64,000 nucleotides of DNA from Spirochaetales bacterium (GTDB lineage: Bacteria; Spirochaetota; Spirochaetia; JABEVK01). Below are positions 9,175-17,464 of this stretch, piece by piece. Both the position numbers and the translations under genes were made by a program. The DNA lies in contig CANJXC010000002.1 in assembly GCA_947478845.1 (NCBI GenBank), forward strand, positions 186,001 through 250,000. The letters are read 5' to 3'. The notes under the pieces were generated by a model that was not told where the DNA came from, ran no database searches, and worked only from the letters and a program-made list of their open reading frames with translations. Every line of letters starts with the position of its first letter. The stretch's first letter is position 1.

Positions 9175-9629
9175 ACCTGATGTTAAAAGTGTACGACACC
9201 ATGATGCCCGAGTTCATCGAGCTGGCACGACTGCTAGACCGGGAACTTGAGCAGCGAACCGGCGAAAGTCAGGAACTGTTTAGCCCGGTGACTAGCCTTC
9301 AGGGCATTCATGATTTGGTGTTGGCCTGGCGTGGTCGGGACCCAGTAGGGTGCGCCGCCTTGCGAGAATCAAGCGTTGGGGTTTGGGAAGTCAAGAGGGT
9401 TTTTGTCCTTCCCGAATACCGGGGCGGGGGAGTCAGCCGGCAAATGATGGAACGTCTGGAGCAGCTGGCCACCGAAAAAGGCGCGAAACGCCTTGTTCTG
9501 GAAACTTCCAAGGCCATCCCCGAGGCCGTGGCTCTGTATACCAATATGGCCTATAGCGTGATCAGTAACTTCGGTCCCTATGAGGGGCGGGAGACCAGCC
9601 TCTGTTTTGGCAAGGATCTCCCGGCCTGA
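9171..9629 (+). CDS. GNAT-family N-acetyltransferase
   Basis: A 152-residue GNAT protein. Motif A, VKRVFVLPEYRGGGVSRQMM, supplies the acetyl-CoA pyrophosphate loop, followed by KGAKRLVLETSKAIPEA (motif B region). The TTG at 9171 overlaps the stop of the diguanylate cyclase by 4 nt (TTGA) and has AGGAGAT 6 nt upstream, so I prefer it to the ATG three codons later. The acceptor substrate is unknown. Tight coupling to the cyclase suggests coexpression. Confidence 0.88.
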   Translation: MNLMLKVYDTMMPEFIELARLLDRELEQRTGESQELFSPVTSLQGIHDLVLAWRGRDPVGCAALRESSVGVWEVKRVFVLPEYRGGGVSRQMMERLEQLATEKGAKRLVLETSKAIPEAVALYTNMAYSVISNFGPYEGRETSLCFGKDLPA

Positions 9630-11114
9630 TCATTCCTCTGTGGATTGATCTTCCTCGTCGTCTTCGTCGATATCGACGGGGATCTCATAGCGCTTTATTT
9701 TGTTTTTGAGGCCTTGGCGGCTGATCATTAGGTTCCGCGAGGTCTGGCTAATGTTATTGTCGCAGTACTTCAAAGACGCAATGATGATGTCTTTCTCGAT
9801 GGCATCGACAAACTCCCGCATATTTACCGGTTCGTGACCAACAGGAAGCTGAATGGTCTTCACGCTGGCCCCCACCCCCTGTTCGGCAGCGTAAATCTCT
9901 GCATTCTCTTTAAGAAGTCGATCAATTTCTTCCATTGTAACGGTTTGCTTTCCTGTCGTCCGCATGGTGAGATTCAGTTTCTCAAGAATCCCTTGAAGTT
10001 CCCGGATATTCCCTGGGAACGAGTACTTAGCCAATAAGTTCTTCTGCTTCGTGTCAAGCTGAGGATAGATATGATTGCTCTTGTGTGCGCAGGCCTCCAT
10101 CAGCGACAGGATATCCTCACGGCGCTCACGGAGGGGAAGGGTTCGAACTTGAAGGGTTGCTATCTTGTGATAAAGGTCTTTACGGAAATCGCCGCGGTCA
10201 GTCTCCCCAATCAGATTCGTGGTACTGCTGACCAGCACCCGCACATCGGCCGATCGCTCCTCTGTTCCGGCCACCGGATAATAAATGCCGTAGGCCAGAA
10301 ACTTCAGCAGCTTCGATTGAAGCGTTTTGGGCAGCAATTGTATGTCTTCAATGAACAAACTGCCTCCCTGACACCTCGAAAGAAAGCCTTCGCGCGCCGG
10401 CTTAGAGCCCGACTTGGAAACCCCAAAAAGTTCGGCTTCCAGGAGTTCCTCGGGAATGGTGGTTGTCGAAAGGCTGAGAAATGGCTCGATGCTGCGGGAG
10501 GACATGTCGTGAAGAATGCGCGCTATCATTTTTTTGCCCGTCCCAGGCTCACCGGTGATATGTACCGGATGGTCGGTAAGGGCGAAAGCCTTGATTTGCT
10601 CCTTGGTCTTCAATACCGAAGGATGGGTGCCAACAAGGGATTGAAGTGGGCTCTCGGCGTTAAACCTCAGCAGGGTGTTTTCGGAAGCAAGCTTGCGTGC
10701 GCTTTCTTCCAAGTTTTTCTCTTCAGAAAGCCTGCGGCGAAGTTGTTTTTGTGCCAGCACCGCTTCTTTGACCTTGCCCAGCAGGACCTGAGATTCAACG
10801 GGTTTGACAAAATAGTGGGAAATGTTGGAGGCGTTGACGGCATCAATCAGATAGTTTGTATCACCGTAGGCTGAAAACATTATTGTGGCGAAGTCTGTCG
10901 TCTTCTTTCTTATCTCTTGCACGAGCGCCACCCCAGACAGGGAGGGCATACGCATGTCGGCAAGCAACAGGTCGAAGGGGTACTTTTCGCAGTACTGGAG
11001 TGCTTTTTTCGGATCTTTAAAAACGAAGGTCTCATAGTCCTGCAAGACGCGCTGGCAGAAGGTCAGGGTTACTTCGTCATCGTCAACAATCACTAGTCTC
11101 GTTAAGTTGGGCAT
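9630..11114 (-). CDS. NtrC-like response regulator lacking the sigma-54 GAFTGA motif
   Basis: A 494-residue protein with three domains. The receiver domain (1-120) has acidic DDD at 11-13, phospho-acceptor D53 in ADMRMP and K104. The AAA+ domain (about 155-385) has Walker A GEPGTGKK (188-195) and an arginine-finger region FRKDLYHKI. A Fis-type helix-turn-helix lies near 440-475, followed by an acidic tail. The GAFTGA loop that contacts sigma-54 is missing: after ELFG the sequence reads VSKSGSKPAREGF. The Walker B acidic pair is E-D instead of D-E. It therefore probably does not activate sigma-54 RNA polymerase, like TyrR-type relatives. No histidine kinase is adjacent. Confidence 0.9.
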   Translation of the reverse strand: MPNLTRLVIVDDDEVTLTFCQRVLQDYETFVFKDPKKALQYCEKYPFDLLLADMRMPSLSGVALVQEIRKKTTDFATIMFSAYGDTNYLIDAVNASNISHYFVKPVESQVLLGKVKEAVLAQKQLRRRLSEEKNLEESARKLASENTLLRFNAESPLQSLVGTHPSVLKTKEQIKAFALTDHPVHITGEPGTGKKMIARILHDMSSRSIEPFLSLSTTTIPEELLEAELFGVSKSGSKPAREGFLSRCQGGSLFIEDIQLLPKTLQSKLLKFLAYGIYYPVAGTEERSADVRVLVSSTTNLIGETDRGDFRKDLYHKIATLQVRTLPLRERREDILSLMEACAHKSNHIYPQLDTKQKNLLAKYSFPGNIRELQGILEKLNLTMRTTGKQTVTMEEIDRLLKENAEIYAAEQGVGASVKTIQLPVGHEPVNMREFVDAIEKDIIIASLKYCDNNISQTSRNLMISRQGLKNKIKRYEIPVDIDEDDEEDQSTEE

Positions 11115-11122
11115 AATGAGGA

Positions 11123-11151
11123 ATGATACTAAGCCTTGGGCAGTCAGGCAA
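11123..11151 (-). promoter_or_regulatory. Promoter of the NtrC-like regulator, predicted leaderless
   Basis: On the minus strand, TTGCCT (11151-11146), a 17-bp spacer and TATCAT (11128-11123) end 9 nt before the A of the ATG at 11114. The intervening bases TCCTCATT hold no SD, so transcription probably starts at or next to the ATG. Confidence 0.55.
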
Positions 11152-11160
11152 CCCCGGTGG

Positions 11161-11793
11161 TTAATTAGTTGACAGGGAAACGTCCTTCCCTGCCGGCTCT
11201 TTGGAACTTTGCAAATAGCCGCTGAGGCCGGCTTTTACCATAGCAACGAGCATTTCTTCCGTTTTTTGACCCTCTGCACAGGAGAGGTAAACTCGCAACA
11301 GAGGGCCCTCCTGACGGATGTGGGGCTGGAAGCCTTGATCCTTCAGTTTTCGGGCCTGTGTAAAGGCGTTTGCCTGGGTCCGGAACGCACCGAGTTGGAA
11401 GTAGGTCTGAGGAGGCGGTGGTAATTCCGTCGCTTCACCCACTTTGAGCGGGTGAATGGTCACCTGCGCGACGCCGGAGTCGAGAATGTCCAATTCTGCG
11501 GCTGCGGCGCGGGAAAGATCGATGATTCTCCCCTGCACAAAAGGCCCCCTGTCGTTCACGGTGACGATCACGGATTTTCCATTGAGTTTATTGGTGACCA
11601 AAAGGCGTATGCCGAACCGCAAAGATCGATGGGCCGCGGTGAGAAGATCGGGGCTGTAGGCCTCTCCGGAGGCCGTTTTCTTGCCTGCAAACTCCTCTGC
11701 ATAGAAACTGGCCTCTCCCGACTCTTCCTGAGAGTAGAGCTCGGTGGTAAGGGCTAGGAACAACAGGATAACGACAAAGCTCCAGCGTAACAT
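11161..11793 (-). CDS. RlpA-like double-psi beta-barrel protein with SPOR-like C-terminus
   Basis: A 210-residue exported protein. A signal peptide ([17 protein letters not shown]) is followed by a double-psi beta-barrel domain with the RlpA hallmark [15 protein letters not shown] (about residues 90-105). The C-terminal ~70 residues ([15 protein letters not shown]...) resemble a SPOR domain, which binds glycan strands stripped of stem peptides. RlpA proteins cleave such glycans or help septal remodelling. I chose the ATG at 11793, where the signal peptide begins; an in-frame TTG at 11811 adds six residues. Neither has a strong SD. Confidence 0.85.
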   Translation of the reverse strand: MLRWSFVVILLFLALTTELYSQEESGEASFYAEEFAGKKTASGEAYSPDLLTAAHRSLRFGIRLLVTNKLNGKSVIVTVNDRGPFVQGRIIDLSRAAAAELDILDSGVAQVTIHPLKVGEATELPPPPQTYFQLGAFRTQANAFTQARKLKDQGFQPHIRQEGPLLRVYLSCAEGQKTEEMLVAMVKAGLSGYLQSSKEPAGKDVSLSTN

Positions 11794-11835
11794 TCTTCGA
11801 TTGTGCCCCAAAACCCCATGAACTACCAGTCCTGC

Positions 11836-11864
11836 TTGTCAAACCCCGGGGGGGTCTTTATTGT
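11836..11864 (+). promoter_or_regulatory. Promoter of the aconitase gene
   Basis: TTGTCA (11836-11841), a 17-bp spacer containing a C4G7 run, and TATTGT (11859-11864) predict a start near 11871. The leader is then only about 12 nt and contains the GGGAGAG SD. Confidence 0.6.
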
Positions 11865-11882
11865 GAAGCCCGGGAGAGCGAA

Positions 11883-14528
11883 ATGAAAAAGTCGGAGTTC
11901 CTAAAGACCCTGCGGGTGGGTGGGCAAGAGTACACCTTCTATGACATTACCGACCTAGGGCGTGACAAGGTGCTTCGCCTTCCCTACTCGCATCGTATCC
12001 TGCTGGAAAATGTCTTGCGCAAGAGCGCAGGAAATCACGTCAATCAAGACCTCGTCGAATCCTTTTTCGCCTCGGCGGGTGATGGAGCGTCAGTGGAAAT
12101 TCCCTTTTTTCCTGCGCGGGTTTTGATGCAGGATTTTACAGGGGTTCCCGCTGTGGTGGACCTTGCGGCTATGCGGGATGCGGTGGCTGCGGCCGGCCAA
12201 GACCCAGAGAAGATCAATCCGCTCGTGCCCGTAGACCTCGTCATCGATCATTCGGTGCAGATTGATGTTTTCGGCATGGCTTCGGCGCTAGCAAAGAATG
12301 TGGAGAAAGAGTACGAGCGCAATCAGGAGCGCTACACCTTTCTCAAGTGGGCGCAAAAAGCCTTCAAGAACTTCCGGGTGGTTCCACCGAACAGCGGTAT
12401 TTGCCATCAGGTGAATCTCGAGTATCTGGCTTCTGTTGTCATGGAGAGCACAGACCATGCAGGCTTGCTGCATCCCGACACTTTGGTGGGAACCGACAGC
12501 CACACGACCATGATCAATGCTCTGGGGGTGTTGGGGTGGGGCGTTGGCGGTATCGAGGCCGAGGCCGTGATGCTCGGGCAGCCGTACTTCATGACCCTTC
12601 CGGATGTGATAGGCCTCAAGCTGAAAGGTAAGCTTAACCCAGGCACCACAGCGACCGACCTTGTGCTCACCGTGACTGAAAGGCTGCGAAAGTTCGGGGT
12701 GGTAGACAAGTTCGTCGAGTTCTTCGGGCCCGGGCTCAAAAGCCTTTCCCTTCCCGACCGGGCTACAATAGCCAACATGAGCCCTGAATATGGCGCTACC
12801 ATGGGCTACTTCCCGGTGGACGAGACCACCATAGAGTTTCTGAGGTTTACCGGCCGCGACAAAGAAGCGGCCATCGCCGAGGCCTATACTCGTGCCAACG
12901 AGCTGTTTCTCACCGGCGAAGTCGTCCCGGAGTATAGGGTAGTCCTCGAGATCGATCTTGAGGACATTGTGCCCTCTCTGGCGGGCCCCAGCCGCCCGCA
13001 AGACCGTCTCAAGCTCGCCGATACAGCGGCCGCCATGGCGAAGGTGCTCCCTCCCGAGTCGCAAGACCGGGCGCCGGTACTTGTTGAGCTGGACGGGGAG
13101 ACTGTCGAGTTGTTCGACGGAGCTGTTGCGATAGCCTCGATTACCAGTTGCACCAATACCGCCAACCCAAAATTGATGCTCGGTAGCGCCCTTCTGGCCC
13201 AAAAAGCGGTGCAGACCGGTTTGACCGTACCTGCCTGGGTGAAAACTTCACTGGCACCGGGCTCTCGTGCCGTGCAGGACTACCTGGAAGCTTCAGGGCT
13301 TCTTGACTCGCTGGAAACGCTGGGCTTTCACCTAGCGGCTTTTGGTTGCGTCACCTGCATAGGCAATTCGGGGCCCCTTCACCCGGCTATAGAGAAAGCG
13401 CAGGTGGAGCACAACCTCAGCCTCGCCTCGGTCATCTCGGGTAACCGCAACTTCGAAGGTCGCATCCATCCCAACGTGAAGGCTTCTTTCCTGGCTTCCC
13501 CTTTGCTGGTGGTTGCCTTTGCTTTGGCGGGACGAATCGACCTCGATCTGACGACAGAACCCTTAGGAAAAGGCAAGGACGGTCAGGATGTCTTTTTGAA
13601 AGACCTCTGGCCAACCGAAGAGGAAGTGGAAGCGTTGGTACGGCAGTTTGTGACCCGAGAAGCTTTTGTGCGCCGGTACAAGACCATCTTCGACGGAGAT
13701 GCTTCGTGGAAGAATCTGGTTGCTCCCACTTCTGCAACCTACGATTGGGACCCTTTGTCGACCTATATCGCTTGCCCTCCGTATTTTCAGGATTTCCGAC
13801 CGGAAGTGGCCAAGCTGGCAGACCTCAAGTCGGCCCGATGCCTACTGGTGCTTGGCGACAGCATCACTACCGACCACATTTCCCCTGCGGGCAACATCCG
13901 CGCCACGTATCCGGCTGGGCAGTATCTCCAAGCCCACGGGGTAGACCCGATGGAGTTCAACAGTTACGGCGCCCGCCGGGGGCACCATGAAGTAATGATG
14001 CGGGGGACATTTGCCAACATCCGGATCAAGAACAAACTCGTCGAACCCAAGGAAGGCTCGCTAACCGTAAAATTGCCCGAAGGCACCGAGCACTTCGTCT
14101 ACGATGCGGCTATGGCCTACCAGAAGCAGGGGTGTGCCCTCGTCGTGTTGGGGGGCAAGGAATACGGAACCGGCTCCAGCCGGGACTGGGCTGCGAAGGG
14201 AACCACCCTGCTGGGCATCCGGGTTGTCATCGCCCAGAGCTTTGAGCGCATCCATAGGTCGAACCTCGTTGGCATGGGGGTTTTACCCCTCGTCTTCCTC
14301 GAAGGCCAGAATGCGCACAATTTGGGGCTCACGGGCCGCGAGACTTTCTCGATTACCGGGTTGTCGCACCTCGCCCCGGGCTCGATCGTGGGAGTGGAAA
14401 CCACAGATGAGAAGGGTTTGGTGCGCAACTTTCAAACGAAATGCCGTCTCGACACCGAAATTGATGCTGAATACTTCCGTCACCAAGGGATTTTGCCCTA
14501 TGTTTTGCGAAAAATCCTGGACGCTTGA
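11883..14528 (+). CDS. acnA: Aconitate hydratase (AcnA family)
   Basis: An 881-residue aconitase of the AcnA/IRP type, which isomerises citrate and isocitrate through a [4Fe-4S] cluster. The three cluster cysteines are visible: one in ITSCTNTANP (about residue 424) and two in GCVTCIGNSGP (about 489 and 492). The C-terminal swivel domain carries GDSITTDHISPAG and YGTGSSRDWAAKG. Length is normal for the family. SD GGGAGAG precedes the ATG. It stands alone between divergent rlpA and the thrS leader, whose promoter overlaps its stop codon. An aconitase implies at least part of a TCA cycle, which many host-restricted spirochaetes lack. Confidence 0.97.
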   Translation: MKKSEFLKTLRVGGQEYTFYDITDLGRDKVLRLPYSHRILLENVLRKSAGNHVNQDLVESFFASAGDGASVEIPFFPARVLMQDFTGVPAVVDLAAMRDAVAAAGQDPEKINPLVPVDLVIDHSVQIDVFGMASALAKNVEKEYERNQERYTFLKWAQKAFKNFRVVPPNSGICHQVNLEYLASVVMESTDHAGLLHPDTLVGTDSHTTMINALGVLGWGVGGIEAEAVMLGQPYFMTLPDVIGLKLKGKLNPGTTATDLVLTVTERLRKFGVVDKFVEFFGPGLKSLSLPDRATIANMSPEYGATMGYFPVDETTIEFLRFTGRDKEAAIAEAYTRANELFLTGEVVPEYRVVLEIDLEDIVPSLAGPSRPQDRLKLADTAAAMAKVLPPESQDRAPVLVELDGETVELFDGAVAIASITSCTNTANPKLMLGSALLAQKAVQTGLTVPAWVKTSLAPGSRAVQDYLEASGLLDSLETLGFHLAAFGCVTCIGNSGPLHPAIEKAQVEHNLSLASVISGNRNFEGRIHPNVKASFLASPLLVVAFALAGRIDLDLTTEPLGKGKDGQDVFLKDLWPTEEEVEALVRQFVTREAFVRRYKTIFDGDASWKNLVAPTSATYDWDPLSTYIACPPYFQDFRPEVAKLADLKSARCLLVLGDSITTDHISPAGNIRATYPAGQYLQAHGVDPMEFNSYGARRGHHEVMMRGTFANIRIKNKLVEPKEGSLTVKLPEGTEHFVYDAAMAYQKQGCALVVLGGKEYGTGSSRDWAAKGTTLLGIRVVIAQSFERIHRSNLVGMGVLPLVFLEGQNAHNLGLTGRETFSITGLSHLAPGSIVGVETTDEKGLVRNFQTKCRLDTEIDAEYFRHQGILPYVLRKILDA

Positions 14529-14553
14529 CCACCGCGAAAGCGGCCTGTAGGAT
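14525..14553 (+). promoter_or_regulatory. Promoter of the thrS T-box transcript
   Basis: TTGACC (14525-14530) overlaps the acnA stop codon; a 17-bp spacer leads to TAGGAT (14548-14553). The predicted start near 14560 falls just before the T-box Stem I. Confidence 0.6.
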
Positions 14554-14559
14554 GTGGCC

Positions 14560-14827
14560 AAGCGATAACGGAGACGAGTAAGCGTCCACGGTTCCCAAGA
14601 GAGACCCCCCTAGGCTGGAAGGGGGTCGTTCACGGGGCGCCCAAAACCCCTCCCGAGCTGGATCCCGAACGGAGTTTTCTTAGTAGATGGTCCCGATGGT
14701 CTCACGTCACGAGGCGACGAGTGCACCCGGCAGCGAGCCGGAGTGAACCGAGGTGGTACCGCGGCGAACTTTGTTCGCCGTCCTTGGAAGAAACACGCTG
14801 CAATCAGAGCGTTCGAGGAGGCCCTCT
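14560..14827 (+). promoter_or_regulatory. T-box riboswitch controlling thrS, probably translational
   Basis: The leader contains the canonical T-box AGGTGGTACCGCGG (14751-14764). Helix A1 pairs CCGAGG (14748-14753) with CCTTGG (14782-14787), and A2 pairs CGGCGAAC (14762-14769) with GTTCGCCG (14773-14780), leaving the TGGTACC bulge that reads the tRNA 3' end. Stem I has CGGAG (14569-14573) with CTCC-G (14650-14655), an ACGAGTAA loop-E-like strand, GCGTCC with GGGCGC (582-587 with 635-640 of 14000), and a distal GACCCCC/GGGGGTC hairpin (14603-14627). The likely specifier is ACC (14646-14648), a Thr codon. No intrinsic terminator follows; instead 14781-14788 can pair with the thrS SD region 14812-14819, giving an on/off switch at translation. 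Confidence 0.9.
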
Positions 14828-16600
14828 GTGGCCGTCACCGCCGTAGCACAAGCCCGCCTGAAAGAAGACGAACTCCTGTACAAAAAGCGACACAGCCTAG
14901 CCCACGTTATGGCCGAAGCGGTGCTCGAACTCTTGCCCGAGGCTCAAATTGCTATTGGCCCACCAGTGGACAACGGGTTCTACTACGATTTTGAGCTCCC
15001 CCGGAGTCTCAAAGAAGAAGACCTCGCTGGCATCGAGACAAAAATGCGGGAAATCCTCTCGAGCAAAGCGACCTTCGACAAGGAAGTGGTGAGCAAAAAG
15101 GCGGCAGCCGAGGTTTTCCGCAACCAAAAGTACAAGATCGCCATCTTGAACGACCTCCCCGAGAACGAAGAAATCAGCCTCTACCGGAGCCATCACTTCG
15201 TTGACCTTTGCCGAGGGCCTCATGTGGAATCCATGGCTCAGCTTGACCCCCACTGCTTCCATTTGACCCGCATCGCTGGGGCCTATTGGAAAGCAGATGA
15301 GCGAAACCCCCAACTCCAGCGCGTTTACGCCTTGGCTTTCCACGACAAAACAGGCCTAGATGAACACTTGGCGTTTCTGGAAGAAGCCGAAAAGCGAGAC
15401 CATCGTCGGCTGGGTACCGAACTTGATCTGTTCCACCTTGACCCTGAGAACCCGGGTCAGATTTTCTGGCATCCCCATGGTTGGAGTCTTTGGCGGGTGA
15501 TCGAAGACTATGTGCGCATCAAGGTGCGCCACGCTGGCTATCAGGAGGTCAAGACCCCCTTCATCATGCCACAGAGCCTTTGGGAGCGATCGGGCCACTG
15601 GGCCAAGTACCGCGAGGCGATGTTCGTCACCGAAAGCGAGAAGCGCCTGTTCGCCCTCAAGCCCATGAACTGTCCGGGTCACGTGGAAATCTTCAAGCAA
15701 GGGCTGCGCAGTTACCGCGAACTTCCCCTCCGCTTGGCTGAGTTTGGAAGTTGTACCCGTAACGAGGCGACCGGCGCCCTTCACGGCATCATGCGGATAC
15801 GTGGCTTCGTGCAGGACGATGCCCACATCTTTTGCACCGAGGATCAGATCGAGGCAGAAGTGAAGGACTTCTGCGATCTGCTGAGTGAGGTTTACCAAGA
15901 CTTCGGCTTCGCCAAGCACACCATTGTCGTCAAGCTGTCGCTGCGCCCTGAAATGCGTCTAGGCGACGACGCCACCTGGGACCGCGCCGAGGCGGCGTTG
16001 GGTAGAGCCTGCAACGCGGCGGGGTTTGAGTTTGCCGAAATGCCGGGTGAGGGCGCCTTTTATGGCCCTAAACTCGAGTTCACCCTGATCGACGCTCTAG
16101 GGCGCAGTTGGCAGTGCGGAACCCTGCAGCTCGATTACCAGTTACCTTCTGCCGACCGCCTCAACGCCACCTACATCGGTGAGGACGGCGCCAAACACCA
16201 CCCGGTGATTCTCCACCGCGCCATCTTGGGGTCTCTCGAGCGCTTTATCGGTATCCTGATCGAGAACTACGGCGGCGCCTTTCCTGTCTGGCTTAGCCCC
16301 GTGCAGGCTATGGTGATCCCTGTGAGTGGCAAGTTTACTGCTTACGCCGAAAAGGTACGCGATCAGCTCAATGCAAGGGGTTTCCGTACCCAGGCTGACA
16401 TGAGCGACCAGAAAATGGGCGCCCGTATCCGTGACGCCCAGATGCGCAAGATCCCCTACATGCTGGTGGTGGGTGGTAATGAAGAAACCGACGGCACTGT
16501 AAGCGTGCGCGACCGTACCGGTGCCCAGCATCCTGTGATGAAGTTAGAGGAGTTTCAGTCCTGGATGGCAGAAAGGGTCAACACTAAAGCCGTGGTTTAG
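14828..16600 (+). CDS. thrS: Threonyl-tRNA synthetase without TGS domain
   Basis: A 590-residue class II synthetase charging tRNA-Thr. The editing domain motif [11 protein letters not shown] begins at about residue 22, so the usual N-terminal TGS domain (~60 residues) is missing. Motif 2 ([13 protein letters not shown]), the zinc-cysteine segment MNCPGH, the motif 3 region ([13 protein letters not shown]) and the C-terminal anticodon-binding domain are all present. The GTG at 14828 has GAGGAGG 6 nt upstream, within the T-box-controlled leader. An in-frame upstream start at 14753 would lie inside the T-box helix and is rejected. Expression should rise when tRNA-Thr is uncharged. Confidence 0.96.
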   Translation: MAVTAVAQARLKEDELLYKKRHSLAHVMAEAVLELLPEAQIAIGPPVDNGFYYDFELPRSLKEEDLAGIETKMREILSSKATFDKEVVSKKAAAEVFRNQKYKIAILNDLPENEEISLYRSHHFVDLCRGPHVESMAQLDPHCFHLTRIAGAYWKADERNPQLQRVYALAFHDKTGLDEHLAFLEEAEKRDHRRLGTELDLFHLDPENPGQIFWHPHGWSLWRVIEDYVRIKVRHAGYQEVKTPFIMPQSLWERSGHWAKYREAMFVTESEKRLFALKPMNCPGHVEIFKQGLRSYRELPLRLAEFGSCTRNEATGALHGIMRIRGFVQDDAHIFCTEDQIEAEVKDFCDLLSEVYQDFGFAKHTIVVKLSLRPEMRLGDDATWDRAEAALGRACNAAGFEFAEMPGEGAFYGPKLEFTLIDALGRSWQCGTLQLDYQLPSADRLNATYIGEDGAKHHPVILHRAILGSLERFIGILIENYGGAFPVWLSPVQAMVIPVSGKFTAYAEKVRDQLNARGFRTQADMSDQKMGARIRDAQMRKIPYMLVVGGNEETDGTVSVRDRTGAQHPVMKLEEFQSWMAERVNTKAVV

Positions 16601-16685
16601 GCTCATACCCTAGCCCCTGGCAGATCGCAGCGAACACAGAAGAGGCGAAACTGTCTCACTTGTCCTATTTAATAATAGAGGAAAG

Positions 16686-16727
16686 GCGCTCGCCTCTTTG
16701 GGCCACGGCCGATGCCAAGGCGAGCGC
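16686..16727. terminator. Inverted repeat between convergent thrS and tpx, possible bidirectional terminator
   Basis: A perfect 10-bp inverted repeat (16686-16695 with 16718-16727, GCGCTCGCCT) with a 22-nt loop lies between the two stop codons. There is no clear T-run on either side, so terminator function is only plausible from its position. Confidence 0.4.
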
Positions 16728-16738
16728 TAAGCTGTGGG

Positions 16739-17239
16739 TTAGGCCAACGCTTTCCAGACGGCGGCATAGTCGGGTTCGTTGCTGCTGTCGGGAACCTGCT
16801 GGGCGTGGATAATTTTGTTGTTCTTGTCGATAACGATAACAGCTCTGGAAAGAACTCCGGCCAGCGGTCCGTCGACGTAGCGCAGACCGTAGGTGGTGCC
16901 GAACTCCCGGTTGCGCATTTCGCTGAGGGTTATCACCTTGTCGATGTGATTTTCATCGCAAAACCTTTTGGCCGCAAAGGGCAGGTCGTCGCTGACATTG
17001 AGTACCACGACCTCATGGTGGCTGGCCACCTGCTCGTTAAACTTTTTGGCCGAGGTGGCGCAGGTACCCGTGTCGAGGCTCGGGGTGATGTTGAGCACTT
17101 TGATTTTTCCGGCGAAATCCTTGAGTTTAACATCGGACAGGTCGGTCTTTGTGAGAAGGAAATCGGGGGCTGCAGAACCAATCGCGGGTAGCTGTCCCGA
17201 AGTGCTGACGGGCACCCCTTTGTGGTGAATGTGGGCCAT
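16739..17239 (-). CDS. tpx: Thiol peroxidase Tpx (atypical 2-Cys peroxiredoxin)
   Basis: A 166-residue thioredoxin-fold peroxidase. The peroxidatic cysteine lies in SLDTGTCATS (about residue 61), with the conserved Thr three residues earlier, and the resolving cysteine is in KRFCDENH (about 94). The spacing and the APDFLLTKTDL N-terminus are characteristic of Tpx. It reduces hydrogen peroxide and alkyl hydroperoxides using thioredoxin. SD AAGGAGAC precedes the ATG, and its promoter reads divergently from the tRNA-Thr operon promoter. Confidence 0.96.
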   Translation of the reverse strand: MAHIHHKGVPVSTSGQLPAIGSAAPDFLLTKTDLSDVKLKDFAGKIKVLNITPSLDTGTCATSAKKFNEQVASHHEVVVLNVSDDLPFAAKRFCDENHIDKVITLSEMRNREFGTTYGLRYVDGPLAGVLSRAVIVIDKNNKIIHAQQVPDSSNEPDYAAVWKALA

Positions 17240-17261
17240 GAATTATGTCTCCTTGGACCCT

Positions 17262-17290
17262 AAAATATAGGTGTCTGATGCACAAGACAA
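17262..17290 (-). promoter_or_regulatory. Putative promoter of tpx
   Basis: On the minus strand, TTGTCT (17290-17285), a 17-bp spacer and TATTTT (17267-17262) predict a start near 17255, giving a leader of about 16 nt with the SD. Confidence 0.5.
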
Positions 17291-17316
17291 GGGCCCTCGA
17301 ATGCCCATCCCCGCAG

Positions 17317-17345
17317 TTGACAAAGAAAATGGGTTTCCGTATAGT
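17317..17345 (+). promoter_or_regulatory. Strong promoter of the tRNA-Thr/rpmG/tRNA-Trp/secE/nusG transcript
   Basis: A consensus TTGACA (17317-17322), a 17-bp spacer and TATAGT (17340-17345) predict a start about 14 nt before tRNA-Thr. It is one of the two best promoter matches in the window and may drive the whole stretch through the ribosomal protein genes. Confidence 0.85.
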
Positions 17346-17365
17346 CTACCTCACGCTTTACAAGC

Positions 17366-17437
17366 GCCCTCGTAGCTCAGTGGTAGAGCATTTCCATGGT
17401 AAGGAAAAGGTCAACGGTTCAAATCCGTTCGAGGGCT
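17366..17437 (+). tRNA. tRNA-Thr (anticodon GGU)
   Basis: A complete cloverleaf: acceptor GCCCTCG with CGAGGGC, D-stem GCTC/GAGC, anticodon stem TTTCC/GGAAA around loop ATGGTAA (anticodon GGT), a 5-nt variable loop and T-arm AACGG-TTCAAAT-CCGTT. The discriminator is T at 17437 and CCA is not encoded. The anticodon reads ACC, the proposed specifier of the nearby thrS T-box. The tRNA-Thr, L33, tRNA-Trp, SecE, NusG order is widely conserved. Confidence 0.97.
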
Positions 17438-17464
17438 CTCTGTTTGGGTTGAGGGAGGTTCAAA

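Noticed and set aside
14753-14827. N-terminal extension of ThrRS beginning at 14753
   Set aside because: It would run through the T-box A1/A2 helices; the GTG at 14828 has a strong SD and the protein then begins like TGS-less ThrRS.
16600-16740. Small RNA gene between thrS and tpx
   Set aside because: Only a large-loop inverted repeat is seen, with no promoter; a terminator role is simpler.
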